Source: Isoetes taiwanensis (Eukaryota > Streptophyta > Lycopodiopsida > Isoetales > Isoetaceae). From it: a stretch of DNA of 64,000 nucleotides. The stretch spans positions 9,031,712 to 9,095,711 of the forward strand of contig JAJEKV010000011.1 in assembly GCA_021234155.1 (NCBI GenBank), read 5' to 3'. The position numbers and the translations under genes were made by a program. This document shows positions 44,678 through 56,457 of the stretch, piece after piece; the first letter of the stretch is position 1; each line of letters begins with the position of its first letter. A model generated the notes under the pieces. It worked only from the letters and a program-made list of their open reading frames with translations. It was not told the origin of the DNA and did no database searches.

Positions 44678-47420
44678 AAAGCCCTTTTTGAATGGAAAAG
44701 GCACGATTTATTTGGGGAAAAAAACCAACAGAGCATGGCATGACCATCCCTCTTACTCCGGCATTGGTTCGACTAGTTTTTCACCTTGTCAGCTTTGTCA
44801 ATATCCCTAGGGTGGTCTGATCTGCAAGACTTTGATGTCAGCCCCTACATTGCTCATTCATACTCTGTCACTTCCATAAAGCTGACGACTTTTGCAAAGA
44901 GCCATGAGTCCTTTGTTAAATTCCAATGGTGCAAATTCTTTGGTAAAAATACCCGCATCAACAAGTATTTCTTCAACACTGCCATATCTGCCATTCATTC
45001 GAATAAGCCAATTGAGTGGCCCCAACTTTTGATGCAGCGCATGTTTGAAGAACTTGATCATCTCCCCGAAAGCTCCGTGGCTCACCCCTGATTTTTTGCT
45101 ATGGATGCCCATTTTCAAGCATTCATAAATCAAATTCTTCCCGTTCCTAGCACTGTGTCTACATATGGTCGCATATCCATGTCAAAGATCTCCAAATTGA
45201 ATTCCCTTTAAAATCAATGTCACATATGTGACCTTCCTCGATGAGCAATCTCGCAAGAGCCATGTATCAACATTCAAGAGGAAGTTCGCTGTCCATCCCC
45301 CACGCAGGAAGTCTCACATTCCCATCTTCTCTTCTTACCCGTCAGACAAGAATACACCTTCCGATCCCCATCGCCAGCCCCGTTTAGTTCCGGGACATTC
45401 TCGTGATCCACCTCCGCCCCTCCCATCATGCCCTCTATGAATACGAGCAACAAGTTGCCACATGCATCCCGCAGCCTACAGTGACTCTCAAGTTAAACTA
45501 ATGAAGGATCATGTGGATTCCACGGATGCTCTCAAAAAGGAACTCCGGATCTTTTCAAATCGGAAGAGCCAACTTGAAGAGCAATTACAAGCCAAGCACG
45601 AGACTCTTTTGGCCACACGTGAAGAGTTACAACGGTCTTAAGATGCCTTGGCTCAGTTGGAGGCTATAGATGCTCCTTTGCAAAACCAGGTTCAGACACT
45701 CCAAGACCAGTTGTTACAAGACACTTTAGCACTCTATCGCAGCCTTCAAGAGGAACTTCAAGACTAGAAAGTTGTCACCACGTACCAACAGATCCACATT
45801 ACAGAATTAGAAGGGCATGTCATGGCTACTCGACCCATGTCAAGTCCTTAGAACAGAATGCTATCAAACAAAAGATCATCAATGAAACGGAGATTGTTGG
45901 TCTCCAACTCCAATTGTCCTCCATCATAACACTCGTGCACATCGCAAGCTCAAGGAATTAAAGTGCCTGATGGATGAAAAGTCAAATCCATCCAAGATCT
46001 CAAACATCGCCTTCAACAGTAAAGATAGTCTACGTAAGATGCCTACACCAACATCGATCCTCCTCCTCTCGGCTATCTTGATTATCTCAAGGCATGCGTA
46101 CACCTTTTCCTCATTAGGTGGCTCGATTCCGTGATCGCTTAAAGGTGCTCTTACAAAGACATGATTTTGTCTCTCTCTGCCCGGTCTTACCCCCTTGAAG
46201 TACGAGGCAACCTGTGGTGTTTTGTCATTTTCACCACTCACATTGAGGATCTTCCCTTCTTCATCTTTTCCCAACCGTGGACCTTATGGCTTATGTCCCC
46301 GCACAACTTATATCGCCCATTCTCAAGCATGCTTCTCTCAAGATCACCCCCGGAAGCATTCACGCTTGACAAGGCGCTTGTGTTGTTACTTCAAAAGACA
46401 ACCACTACCTTTTGGATCTCACGTATAGTCATGCTATAGAATGAATACATGCCGAAAGCCCCATCTCACCCTTTGGGCACATGAGGCTTTTCAATGTGTA
46501 CAAGACCACTTATAGCGTGAGTATGGCATTGGCTATATGCAGTTATTTCTCCAACATATTGGCACACTCAATACTCTCTGCACATATCTGGAAAATAAGG
46601 TCGTTCTGGGAACCCTGTCCTCTTGAAACCTTGATGCCACCACAGGATTGGGACATGCTCTGCAAACACTTGGATCCTGCCACCGTCATGGAATTTCGTG
46701 CTCAATCCTAAAATGAGCGGATGCATCCTACTCATAACCTAGTCCTTATGCCTCACTTGGCGCCCCGCCATGGCGAGAGTACCTCACCTTGGATTGGCGC
46801 TCCTATTTCTGGACATGGACATTGGAAGCCCACGCTACGTGGACTCCCACTGCCATCATTAATGATCTAAGATGGGACCCACGTTTTGTCCAACGACATT
46901 CATGGACAGATATCGAAACCCTGGACACCACCAACGATTGGATCTACATCTCGAATGAGAAGACCTGGAAGACGCTCGCAAATGATGTTGCAGGACTTTT
47001 TTAGTTCATGACTGGATGCTACTTCTCGTGCCCATCTGCTCATTGACAAGCGTGTTTTGTCTTTGCTCTTCATTGCATTCTCACGACTCCTTGAACAGTA
47101 AACGACCAATTTCACATTGCAACCCGAATGCCAGTATTCGAGCCTTGGTGCCAGTTTGTGCCTGCTGCTGTTCACCATGCTCTTTAAAAAATGGTGAACA
47201 CGGGATTCGTCATTGATGCCACCTGGCTATCGACGCACCATGCCCTCGCCCTCCAAAGAACATCAAAAATTAATGGCTGAGTACTACAATCAAGTTCAAG
47301 TGGACTTGACCAATTTCCTCCTCCAGAATATGTTCCCGCTTTTCTCTCTTATGAGTGTTCTTAGATGGGCAGGAGTGTTAGTCCCATGCCTCAAAGCACA
47401 GGACTACTTCTAAGGTACAA
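44678..47420 (+). pseudogene. Unidentified degenerate coding remnants
   Basis: Consecutive + strand frames with protein-like composition are broken by stops and shifts. They include a Ser/Thr/Tyr-rich segment (44786-45091), a Pro/Arg/Ser-rich segment (45228-45440), a coiled coil (45482-45768), and Trp-rich segments at 46481-46711 and 46789-47004. I recognise no RT, integrase, protease or transposase motif. The order could fit the structural gene of a retroelement or a captured host gene. TATA-like and LTR-like sequence follows at 47600-47800. Confidence 0.35.
45482..45768 (+). pseudogene. Coiled-coil segment of the unidentified remnant
   Basis: One frame with a single internal TAA (near 45640) reads ALKKELRIFSNRKSQLEEQL, then LLATREELQRS and, after the stop, LQNQVQTLQDQLLQDTLAL and LQEELQD. 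Leu, Gln and Glu fall in heptad-like positions. Such a stretch strongly suggests a former protein of about 100 coiled-coil residues here. Confidence 0.5.
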
Positions 47421-47499
47421 GAAAGAGCCAAAGGGCAAAGGGCAGGCATCCACGTCAGTAGCCAAAGTCACGCCAACGAAGAAGCGACCACGCGATTCC

Positions 47500-47830
47500 A
47501 CGGCATAAAAGATCCACGGCCTGCCAACTTTCACTGCCACTTATCATGGCAATAATAGTTCCACGAGTCACGGCAGGAATCATGGGCCCTTTGGAGGATC
47601 ATTGTACTATATATACTTGAAAATTAGACTTAAATCTCTAGACAAGTTCAGGTCATTGTTGTCTCATCTCCTCCTGGAGCTTTTTTTCATGTATTCACTT
47701 TGAATCAAAGATCATTATTGTCTCATCAACTGTTGTATTATTTTATTCTTTCTCTTTTGCATTGGGTTCCCGTGGACGTAAAAATTCATCTTATCTTATC
47801 TTATTTCAAAGCCCGCGTGATCATCATCCC
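47500..47830 (+). repeat. LTR-like segment with TATA box (uncertain)
   Basis: TACTATATATACTTG at 47613-47627 is followed about 155 bases later by GTTCCCGTGGACGTAAAAAT at 47766-47785 and a run of CTTAT repeats. A closely similar arrangement occurs at 49840-50010. The pattern resembles U3/R/U5 of a plant LTR, or the 3' end of a retroposon with a short-repeat tail. Edges are not defined. Confidence 0.3.
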
Positions 47831-49839
47831 TTCTCGAGGAGCAATTTGTAGCACACAAATGTTCTCACAGAGGACAATCCTCAAACGCTCCCAAATCCGG
47901 ACCCTAAACACATATTACAAGATAATTTTATTGGCCTGCAACTTAAACTCCTTGGTCACACATAAGAGACCTTAGTTCATGCAAAAATTCCTACCATTAT
48001 TGACTCCAATAATCGTTTAAGAAAAGTGTTTTGCCTCAAATCCTTTTCTTTTTGTTTCCAAACTTACAACTGTAACTGTGATGCAACAATAATTGCTTGC
48101 AGAATGTTTTGGAGTCCAATGAGAACTCAAGAAAGATAGATGTGAAGCATGATGTAGCCTATACTATTAGATTTGTCAATTTATCGAAAGCTTCATGTGC
48201 AAATGCACCATTGAAATCTTGACTAGAGACTAAAGTGAGCTTGCTAATGATTTATGATATAGTTGTGTTAAATGCTCTCTTCAAGTTGCAGGTGCAACTG
48301 GTGTTTTCTTTCCTGCTCTAGATGGGACTCGTTTAATGTTAAGAAGCCAATAATATTGGGCGTTATATGCTTATCTGCCCATAAATAAATGGGATTGGAA
48401 TGGCTATTTTGTGAACTTGGTAGTTTGGCAGCGCAATCACTGGTGCCAATTTGCATATGCTTGGGATTGGACATGCATTTGCTAATCTAAGTTTAAGTAA
48501 TGCCTAATTGCATCTTTTTAGAAAGTGGATACACATAACAGAGTTGCAATCTCTGGCTTCTCAAGAAATTCCTAATGTCGATAGCATACATGCAACATGG
48601 AAGGTATGCATCCTCGACATCATTCTATAGCCTCTATAGTCTGGTCGGCTCTATGCACAGACTGCATATAATAGGAACTAAAGGGTCTAAGGTAGAAGCA
48701 TCATCCAAACAAGGCTACTAGCCCCTCTTTCCAATACAAGAGAAGCAAACATGATCAACCAATATGATATATCCACATAACATGATAATAAATGAGAATA
48801 ACATCTAGTCCTAATCACGTGCGTCCGACTTACAGTTAGGGTTCATTGATTATGGTTCAAGATCCAAACTGAGTATTCTAGGAGGGCTTTACTAGAGGTA
48901 CGAGATACTAACTCATGTGCAATCCTAACTTCTAGATGATCTACAAAGGAAACTACTCCAAATACCTGCTCTAGAGGAACTTCCACCGCTTCCACTTTCA
49001 TGTTCTGCCATGATTGCAGCGTATGCTCAACAAAGTAACCTGCAAAGTGTTCTTCAGCTCGTAGAACAAATGCATTTAGAAAGCATGAACATAAATAATA
49101 GTTTACACCACAATCCTATCGTCCTGTCGCTTTTTTGATCTAGTGGAAAGGGCTTTATACTTCACTCATTCTATAGGTGCAGATTATGAACATAGAATAT
49201 TATAGCTGTTTGATCTCTCTCCTCATTCAATAGGGCTGGTTTGATGAAGTAGAAGACCTATCAAATAGCATGCTATCGAAATCTGATGCCATTGCTAGGA
49301 CTATACTTTTTAGCGCAATCAAATACAGACATATCATGGACATCTATTTGTGATTGGATACTCATTTAGATGTTCTTATGGTGCCATTTAGAATGCTTCA
49401 TCTTGTGCTTCACATGCACATTAACTAGGATTCTTCAGCTACCTAGGATTCCTCAGCAAGCTCTGGGATGCCCATGCCTTTGAATAGGTCAAGACAACAC
49501 ACTACCAGTGCCATATAAATCCCACATTGGAACAAGGCCCACAATTGCTACATGCGTACCGATTTGCACAGGGGCACACCATCTTCGAATTGAGACTGGC
49601 AGATGGATTGCTGAGCCATGTCAGAACAATAATGCTGCCAAATGGGAATTATTGAGGATGAATCTCATACCCGTCAAAGCTGCCTAGCATATGATCAAAT
49701 CCGAAGGCGCTATGCTGAGTTGGTCAGGCCTGGCCAGCCGCTACATGTGACATTGAGCACAACTTTCGTACGGATGCCGGGATCATACCTTTAGGAGGTC
49801 ATGGATATGCGAGATCAGCTATGTCCTCGGGCACACGCT

Positions 49840-50010
49840 TGACATGTATATATACGTATATTCCACGATTTTTCCCTCGAAAATCCTTTGAGGCAGGGGG
49901 TTTTTTAACCCGGACAGTAATAAATTTGCTGCGCTCCTTCATTGGGTCTCATAGGTCAATTGGTCTCCGTGGACGATAAAAATCATTCATTCATTCATTC
50001 ATTCTTTCTT
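49840..50010 (+). repeat. Second LTR-like/retroposon end with microsatellite tail
   Basis: TGTATATATACGTATA near 49848 is followed by CTCCGTGGACGATAAAAATC near 49965-49984 and then a CATT run at 49983-50005. It shares the CGTGGACG plus A-rich end with the segment at 47766, and both carry simple-repeat tails of different sequence. The class is uncertain. Confidence 0.35.
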
Positions 50011-51114
50011 TATCAAGTGGTCCATTGTGATGAAAGCAATGCTGAACGCAAAACCTGCAAATAAGACAACTAAATTTGAGCAGATTAATTATTTTGGTAA
50101 TTACATATGCCAAGCAATGATTAATTTGAGATCAAAGTTTGAAGTTTGTTCGCTTTCTCCTTAACAACCTGGCCCTCAAGATATGATAATTTCTGAAACC
50201 CATAGACCATATCCTTAAAATAATTGAATGGGTTGTTATAAAAAATGACACATAGATTTAAGATAAAAAATAATCATGTTAGCTCACTGGTTATATTGGT
50301 CAAAGTAGGTTTATTAGAATATTGAGTTATTTTAGTAGAGGTTCGTGCCCCCGTATTTCATATCTAAATGCTTAGATAAAGTCGTATAGAGCCTTGATAT
50401 TCCATCAGAAACTTAGGCCGAACTCGTATTTCATATTTCAAACTCATAGGCGCCCCAATATAAATGACTATAAGCGAAACAAGAGGTGTCCAGAAGCTCC
50501 AGCATAAGGTCTGGGTTGTAGGATCGACGGATCCAACGACTGTGGTAGACTAGGATGAACCTTGTTTAGCACAATAAAGGGATATGCATTAGTCTAGATA
50601 CATGATAAGGTAGCAATGTTGCAAAGAGATTCTTTTATATTCTTATCAATTTGTCATCCTGCCATAATAATCTGAGAAGTCAAAGACTATACGTATATGC
50701 AGTTTTTTATTTCATCTTAGATTTTATTAGATTTTGAGCACGAAATTCACTAGAATCAACATTGCAATGCCAAGCATAATTAGATGCTCTAATCATTTGA
50801 GTTCTGCCACATTAACGAAATCAAATGTGTACAAGTTATATCTTCTATTCAAATCTTAAAAAGGTTGATGTGACGGACTATTCTAGGTTGCATATAACAA
50901 AAAATTAAGCTTTTATTGCATTCCTTAAGGGGACGTTCATTTTTTCTGCATATTGCCCTAATAATGCAGTAGCAATCCTTTTAGAGTATAATAGAATAGC
51001 AACTTCTCAAAAAGCTTTCAAAAAGTTCTACAATAACAACTTTTGACTCAGACCAACAAATTATCACCAACAATATTATTATCAAACAAAGTACAAGATA
51101 CTTACGGTCAACAA

Positions 51115-51214
51115 TTATATGTGATTTCTTTTGCTATTTGTTGAAATTAATATGCACTATGTTGTTATATGTGATTTCTTTTGCTATTTGTTGAAATTAA
51201 TATGCACTATGTTG
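51115..51214. repeat. Exact tandem duplication, period 50
   Basis: A 50-base unit starting TTATATGTGATTTCTTTTGC is repeated once without visible change. It is recent. Confidence 0.95.
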
Positions 51215-51230
51215 TTTAGCCTGGAAGTAT

Positions 51231-51288
51231 GAACAAATTGTGGAGGATGTGTACTATTTGAACAAATTGTGGAGGATGTGTACTATCT
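51231..51288. repeat. Exact tandem duplication, period 29
   Basis: A unit starting GAACAAATTGTGGAGGATGT is repeated once, only 16 bases after the period-50 duplication. Confidence 0.95.
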
Positions 51289-51469
51289 TAAGCGTTTTAC
51301 TTAATGTATGCAATTGCGTTTCATACTCTAAGGTCTGAATCAATAAAGTAAAAGGTTAAATTAAACTTCCATCTTGCATGAGACTTTTAAATCAAGTAAT
51401 CCAACATTAGATGCGCTCAGATAAAATCCACTGCTTTTTGAAAAGCCCCAGCAATATTGGACATTTTTT

Positions 51470-51509
51470 CTAGTATATTAATAAAAATATAATCTTACCT
51501 AAAAAAAAA
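51470..51509 (+). repeat. Poly(A) retroposon tail
   Basis: TATATTAATAAAAATATAAT and CTTACCT precede nine A (51501-51509). It resembles the tails at 15441 and 32108. Confidence 0.5.
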
Positions 51510-51711
51510 TTGAGAAAAAAACAGTTGACAAGGTTTAGTGGGGATATTGTTTGTTTTTTTGGGTTTCAGATAAACCATAAAAATAGTTAACGGAAGAATC
51601 CAAATATATTTCAAAATGGCAGGCATATAAATTTAGCGATTATCTAAACTGGAAGCATATTTTATAGGGTTTGCGAATATGCTACTTCTCAAAATTAGAC
51701 CGTTGGTGCAG

Positions 51712-53631
51712 AAGTTCATGTCCCAGGCTTTCTAGCACATCTGAGGATCTTGAATCTGCTGTTTCAATGCGGGCGGTGGGTACTCTATTGATGACATCCG
51801 GTAACAAATTTGATTCTTCTGGCAAAATTATGAGTTTACAAAGCGGAAGATCTCTGTATAGCACTAGTTCAGAAGAAAAAAAACCCGACTTAGTTGGAAA
51901 TTCCTCCCAGAAGGAGCGTCTTGCAGATGTGACTAATGTATTTGATGAAATTGATGATGCTGTTTCCCAGCTCCGCCCTCGAAACATTTCGCCAGATCTT
52001 TGTTCTCCGTCAATTATCGACACTCCAGCTATGGAGTCTTGTGGAGAAAGAATGCACTCTTCTGTCAAATACAAGGTTGGAAAAAAGTTAAGCAGTCAGG
52101 CTCTAGGTTCTTTTCCCCAATCTGGCACAATGTCATCGCACAAGATTGCCGGTAAGACTAAAGAGCAGTTGAATTCAGCTATAGGAATAGGAAGACCTAA
52201 TTCTTTAAAGCAGGGTCAGATTTCTAAGGCTTATTTAGGACAGTCCAGATTTAATAAGAAAGACTTGCATAAAGAGACCTCCATTGTTAAACCAAAGCTT
52301 CAGACGGTAATAGAAGCCAAAAAGAAGCAGGTTGAAATCTTGGCTAGTTCAGATGGGTCAGATTTGACACCACAGTTGTCTGGATTACAAAAGGATGTCT
52401 TGCAGAAAGTTATGGGCACGCCTACCTCCTCAAATCAGAAAAAAGGTTGTTAATGGTATGAGAACTAGCAAGGACACAGACTCTGAACAGAACAGGGTGT
52501 CTAGGGCAATGAGGAGTCAAGCAGAGCTTATTTTCCAGAATAGACAATACGCAGAGCAATTGCAGAAACAGGAAGAACTACTGAAACAGAAAGACTCAGA
52601 GGTTAGTTAAGTTCATTCTTTCTGTGAGTCTTGTAACATTCTGAAATTGCCCCTAACATAAAGACTATAAATTTCCCCTGTTTTTGCTAGTATGCCAATA
52701 ACTATTACTAAGTAATTTGCCTGAATAGGTTTTTTTTCTGACACATATTAAGTAAATTTGTATCAGGCCGAAAATTATCGTCGTGCAGGAATGATGATTA
52801 AAGCATTATGCCTCAACCAAAGTGAAGAGTTGCAGACACTGAAAGCAGCGCTTCCAGAAACAATAAAAGAAACTTTGCGTTTAAGGGTCCTTTGTCAAAA
52901 GCAAGAACAGGAGCTTCGTGAGACAAAATCTGTTATTCCATCTCTTCAGGAACAAGTTGCTATTCTTACTCAGCAACTAAATTCTTTATCTCAAGATATT
53001 GAACAGGTAAGTTGCAGCATCAGCTTTCTCGCCTCTTTATTGTAATTTGCAATAGATGTAACAGATAAAATATTGTTTGGCCTACAGATGAGCCTGGACA
53101 GGAAGCAATTCTCATCAACAACTAGCACAGAATCTTGTATTACAAATGTCCCATCTGAAATGAACTGGAAAATTGCTAAGGTAATCAGAAATCTGAGATT
53201 TGTTTCTGCATGCTTTCTACATATTTTGACGAGCAAAATTAATTCACAGGAAAATTCAAGCGGAAGCCCGAGCAATTACTTAGATAATTCCCAATTGTCT
53301 AAATCTAAAAGCCCAATTAGAACGGGCTATAAGAAGGTATGTGATGTGTTGTGTCAGCAAGAAACAGGTCATGCTTTTAGATATCCAATATGAACTATAA
53401 CTATGTTTTTTATATTGACAGGTTTCAAGAACCAATAGCTTGCCCAAAGGTGATCAATTGGAGGGTATCTTGCACAGGTTGAACAATAATGCTGAGAGGG
53501 AACTGGTTTCTCTGGAACAAAGATGTGCCAAAGCTTTTGAGGATCTTGTATTTTTGTCTTCTCAGAAACCACAATCTACTATGCTACTAGAAAGGGAAAA
53601 TCCAGAATTCCCAATTGCAGTTACTATATGA
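51712..53631 (+). CDS. Multi-exon coiled-coil protein, 3' five exons visible
   Basis: Five exons in phase 0 are supported by splice sites: 51712-52601, 52767-53006, 53088-53180, 53250-53336 and 53422-53631. Introns run GTTAGT to CAG, GTAAGT to CAG, GTAATC to CAG and GTATGT to CAG. Stop TGA is at 53629. Exon 1 encodes a Ser-rich segment (SCPRLSSTSEDLESA) with low complexity, then AELIFQNRQYAEQLQKQEEL at its end. Exon 2 is a coiled coil (SEELQTLKAALPETIKETLR; IPSLQEQVAILTQQLNSL). The last exon has LEGILHRLNNNAERELVSLE. In exon 1 a run of six A at 52439-52444 throws the frame; five A would keep it open. The start lies upstream of 51712 and was not found. The family is not recognised by name, though intron structure and coding quality suggest a real gene. 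Confidence 0.8.
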
Positions 53632-54293
53632 TTTGTACAACCTCTGTACACTTGAATTTCATAAATGTTTGATAGTGGTCAAAAACTTCAATTGTTATGC
53701 TCTAGAGCGGTCAATAGGATCAATAGCATATGTAAATCTGATTCTGGTTCACACTCTCCTCGCCTTTTCAAACATAAGCCCCTTTCAATTTTCAATAAAC
53801 ATGAAAGAACATTGCAACGTAATCCACTTTAGGTGGGATTACTGTGTTTTTTTCATGTGTTTTAAAAACATTAATATTATCTCCACCATGTGTAATTTCG
53901 TGTCAACCAGCTGTTATTTGAATCAAAATTACATACTAAACTTAGAATCATAAGACTACATTATAATGACAATACAGAATTGCATCCATAGCTCTAGAAC
54001 TCGGATCAGTTCAAGGTTCAAGGTTTTGCATTTCAGGATTCAAGACTTGGAACCGTCTGAGCAAAATCAGAATTACAAATGTTTTGATTAAAACATTAAC
54101 ACTTCCCAAAATTTCAGCAGTTTCGTAGTTTCAGCAATTTTCCAAACATTAACACACAACAGTTTCATGGTTGTTTCAGAATTCCAAACACCTGAACATT
54201 CTCAAACTACTTCTTAATTCCAGATATCAGGCTTCATTCTGATTCTTCCATAACACACTCGAAATAGCTCCAATAGCTCCAACAAACTGATTC

Positions 54294-54343
54294 ATGTCCA
54301 TTCCAATATTATTTGTGCATGTCCATTCCAATATTATTTGTGC
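54294..54343. repeat. Tandem duplication, period 25
   Basis: ATGTCCATTCCAATATTATT plus TGTGC occurs twice in a row without change. Confidence 0.95.
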
Positions 54344-55178
54344 AGTTCGTGAAGCTTCCTTGAGTGTTAATGACAGGACCTGAGTACTTCCCAATTGCTT
54401 TAGCACTTTCAGGTAAAGACTTGCTAAGCTCATCATAGAAAGTGTTACACGGCAAGAATTTTTCTTTTCGAATAACCCCCGCCCGCACGCCGTCTAGCTA
54501 CCACCCACTCCTATGGATCCCGGATCCCCCGCGCTAGACTTGTGGGCTTGCGGCTAAGAAAGCACCAACACAAGCCCGGATTTCTTCTAAGAAATCCCTC
54601 TGAGGTTAGCACCAACCAGGGCTTTACCCAGATCGACCTTTTGGCAGAGTCAAACTGCTCCTATGATCAGTTTCCCAGCTCCTGGCTGCAACCCGACCCT
54701 ATGGGTCTGATTCAATCCGACTTCTTGGCAGTAGCAGACTGTCCTCAAAGCCCACTATTAGTTTCGGAATCCAATTCCGACCTCATAGCTTGATTCACGA
54801 ATTCTACAGTAATCGATTAAGGCAGAAACGGCTTCTAGTCTCAAGAACACGGTTTCTCTGTACTGCTTGAATTCGTCCTCTGGGCTTTATAGAACTCATC
54901 TTTGAGTTCACCAACAGTCCTGCATGCATGAATCCGGCCAGATCAGGCCTTTGTTCGATCCAAATCCACGCACTCCAGCTCCAGTTCAAGATCTGGCAGC
55001 CCGGATCTGTTCCACGATTCAGCCCTTTCGATTTTCATAACAGGTTTAAGGCCCATCCAACCAGCTAACGCCACGTGTACCTTTTAAATAACCTAAAAAC
55101 CATAGCTAACATTACCCCTAGTGCCTATGCCACACATCTTCTTTCTTATTTTTGGAGGGTGTTGGGGTGCGTGCCATG

Positions 55179-55210
55179 GAACGCCGCATGTAACGCCGCA
55201 TGCGGCGTTC
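55179..55210. repeat. Perfect inverted repeat with 12-bp GC-rich arms
   Basis: GAACGCCGCATG, an 8-base loop, then CATGCGGCGTTC. The loop contains a third ACGCCG, so an 18-base perfect palindrome AACGCCGCATGCGGCGTT (55192-55209) can form instead. Confidence 0.9.
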
Positions 55211-56127
55211 CCTTCATCTTGCGGCTCCCCCTCCGGCATCCAACTTCCCCCCTCAGGGATCCAAGTTGACGAAATTAAATTCCTGGTTTTTGAACGATGG
55301 AATTTAGATGGAGGAAGCATTTCGGTTTCTCAGCTTACTACGAATTTTTGCTCAGCTCGGCTTTGTTGCGCCTCAAGCAGATCCATCATCGGCATACTGG
55401 GAGCGCACTACCCTGGCTTGGAATCTTAAAGTGAGTGGAGCTGCAGGTAAAGCGATGGCAAAACCCAAGAAGCTTGCAATGAAGCTCGGCCGGATCTTGC
55501 ATAAAACTGAGTTGGTGAATTTATTTCTCAGGTTTCCATAAACCTCTGTAGCCGAGGAAGGAGCTGGACATATTGACACTGGAGGCTTGCTGCATTCTAG
55601 CTTTTCAGGGGTGTTTTTGTATGTAATGGTAAGTGCATGAAGATTTTTTTGTCCGGTTTTACAGTAGATTTTTGAATAGGTTGGAGATGCCTCTGTAGCT
55701 GAGGAACGAGCGGCGCCAGCACCCTTACTGCACTGTGATTGATCAAGCAGGTGGGCTTTTTTTTGTTTTGTGTAATGCTTTTTTTTTTGTTTTTGTGGCT
55801 GCTTCCTCTACTGGCTGTAAGTTGGTTCTTGGGTTTTGAATTGATACATTAATCTGAAATCATTAGGCTTGCATCAGAATGTGTAGTAAAGTATGGCAGC
55901 AAGTATCCGGGATCCCATCTTCTTGATGAAGCTTGACGTATTAGGGTCGATAATATCAAGACATCTTTGATCTCCTTTATCTCAATTGAAAAATATATGC
56001 TACACAGATAAGCATGGACATCTCCGATTTTTAGAAGCTACAATGTGCAATAACGAGATGACATTTTCAAAGAAGATGAAAACTTCAGAGCTATAAGAAT
56101 CTTTTTGATTTATGAGAGTATGATGGC

Positions 56128-56453
56128 TTGCTTGAGCAGGATCTTAACCAACTTCCAAAATGGCTGCCTATGAAGTATCCTACTCGACCAAGGCTTTTTT
56201 CTGCTCGAAGTCCACTTATCCATGTGCTTCCTAAAGTGCCAAGGCCCCTCATTGCCTCAAAGAAATCCCATCTTGCAGATATAATAGGACCTGTTATTCT
56301 TTTAATTTTCTTAGATGTTATCTTGGTAGCTTTTTTTCCAGCTGCTTCTGCTTTTTTTGTTGCATCCTGTGGTGGTAAACCCTGCCTAATACTTTCCTCC
56401 TGTGCTGCTGCAAATGCCTTGCTCCTTGCAAATGCCTTGCTCCTTGCTGCACA
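56128..56453 (-). pseudogene. Isolated coding exon or fragment, conserved-looking, unnamed
   Basis: On - a single frame runs from an acceptor-like TTGTGCAG (56454-56461) downward. It reads RSKAFARSKAFAAAQEES (an 18-base tandem repeat), then DATKKAEAAGKKATKITSKK, then PIISARWDFFEAMRGLGTL and LGRVGYFIGSHFGSWL. The mix of a basic Ala/Lys-rich helix and a Gly/aromatic segment that looks membrane-associated suggests a real protein. No start, further exon or stop with clear splice support was found around it. The + strand frame over the same bases is taken to be a shadow. Name and function unknown. Confidence 0.45.
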
Positions 56454-56457
56454 ATAG

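Larger units (their letters stand above)
47831..51711. other. Non-genic stretch before the coiled-coil gene
   Basis: No coding frame can be supported. It contains an LTR-like block (49540-50010), a CATT microsatellite, two adjacent tandem duplications (51115-51288) and a retroposon tail (51470-51509). Part may be 5' introns of the gene at 51712, since that gene's first visible exon starts at an acceptor site. Confidence 0.4.
53632..56127. other. Intergenic, no firm gene
   Basis: There is a 25-base duplication at 54294-54343 and a strong palindrome at 55179-55210. Open frames at 54542-54793 and 55121-55429 have no motif. The 54470-55320 part is more GC-rich than its surroundings and may be a separate inserted element. 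Confidence 0.45.

Noticed and set aside
56128-56457. The + strand 109-codon frame over the orphan exon
   Set aside because: The - strand reading has more natural protein composition and an acceptor site, so the + frame is treated as a shadow.
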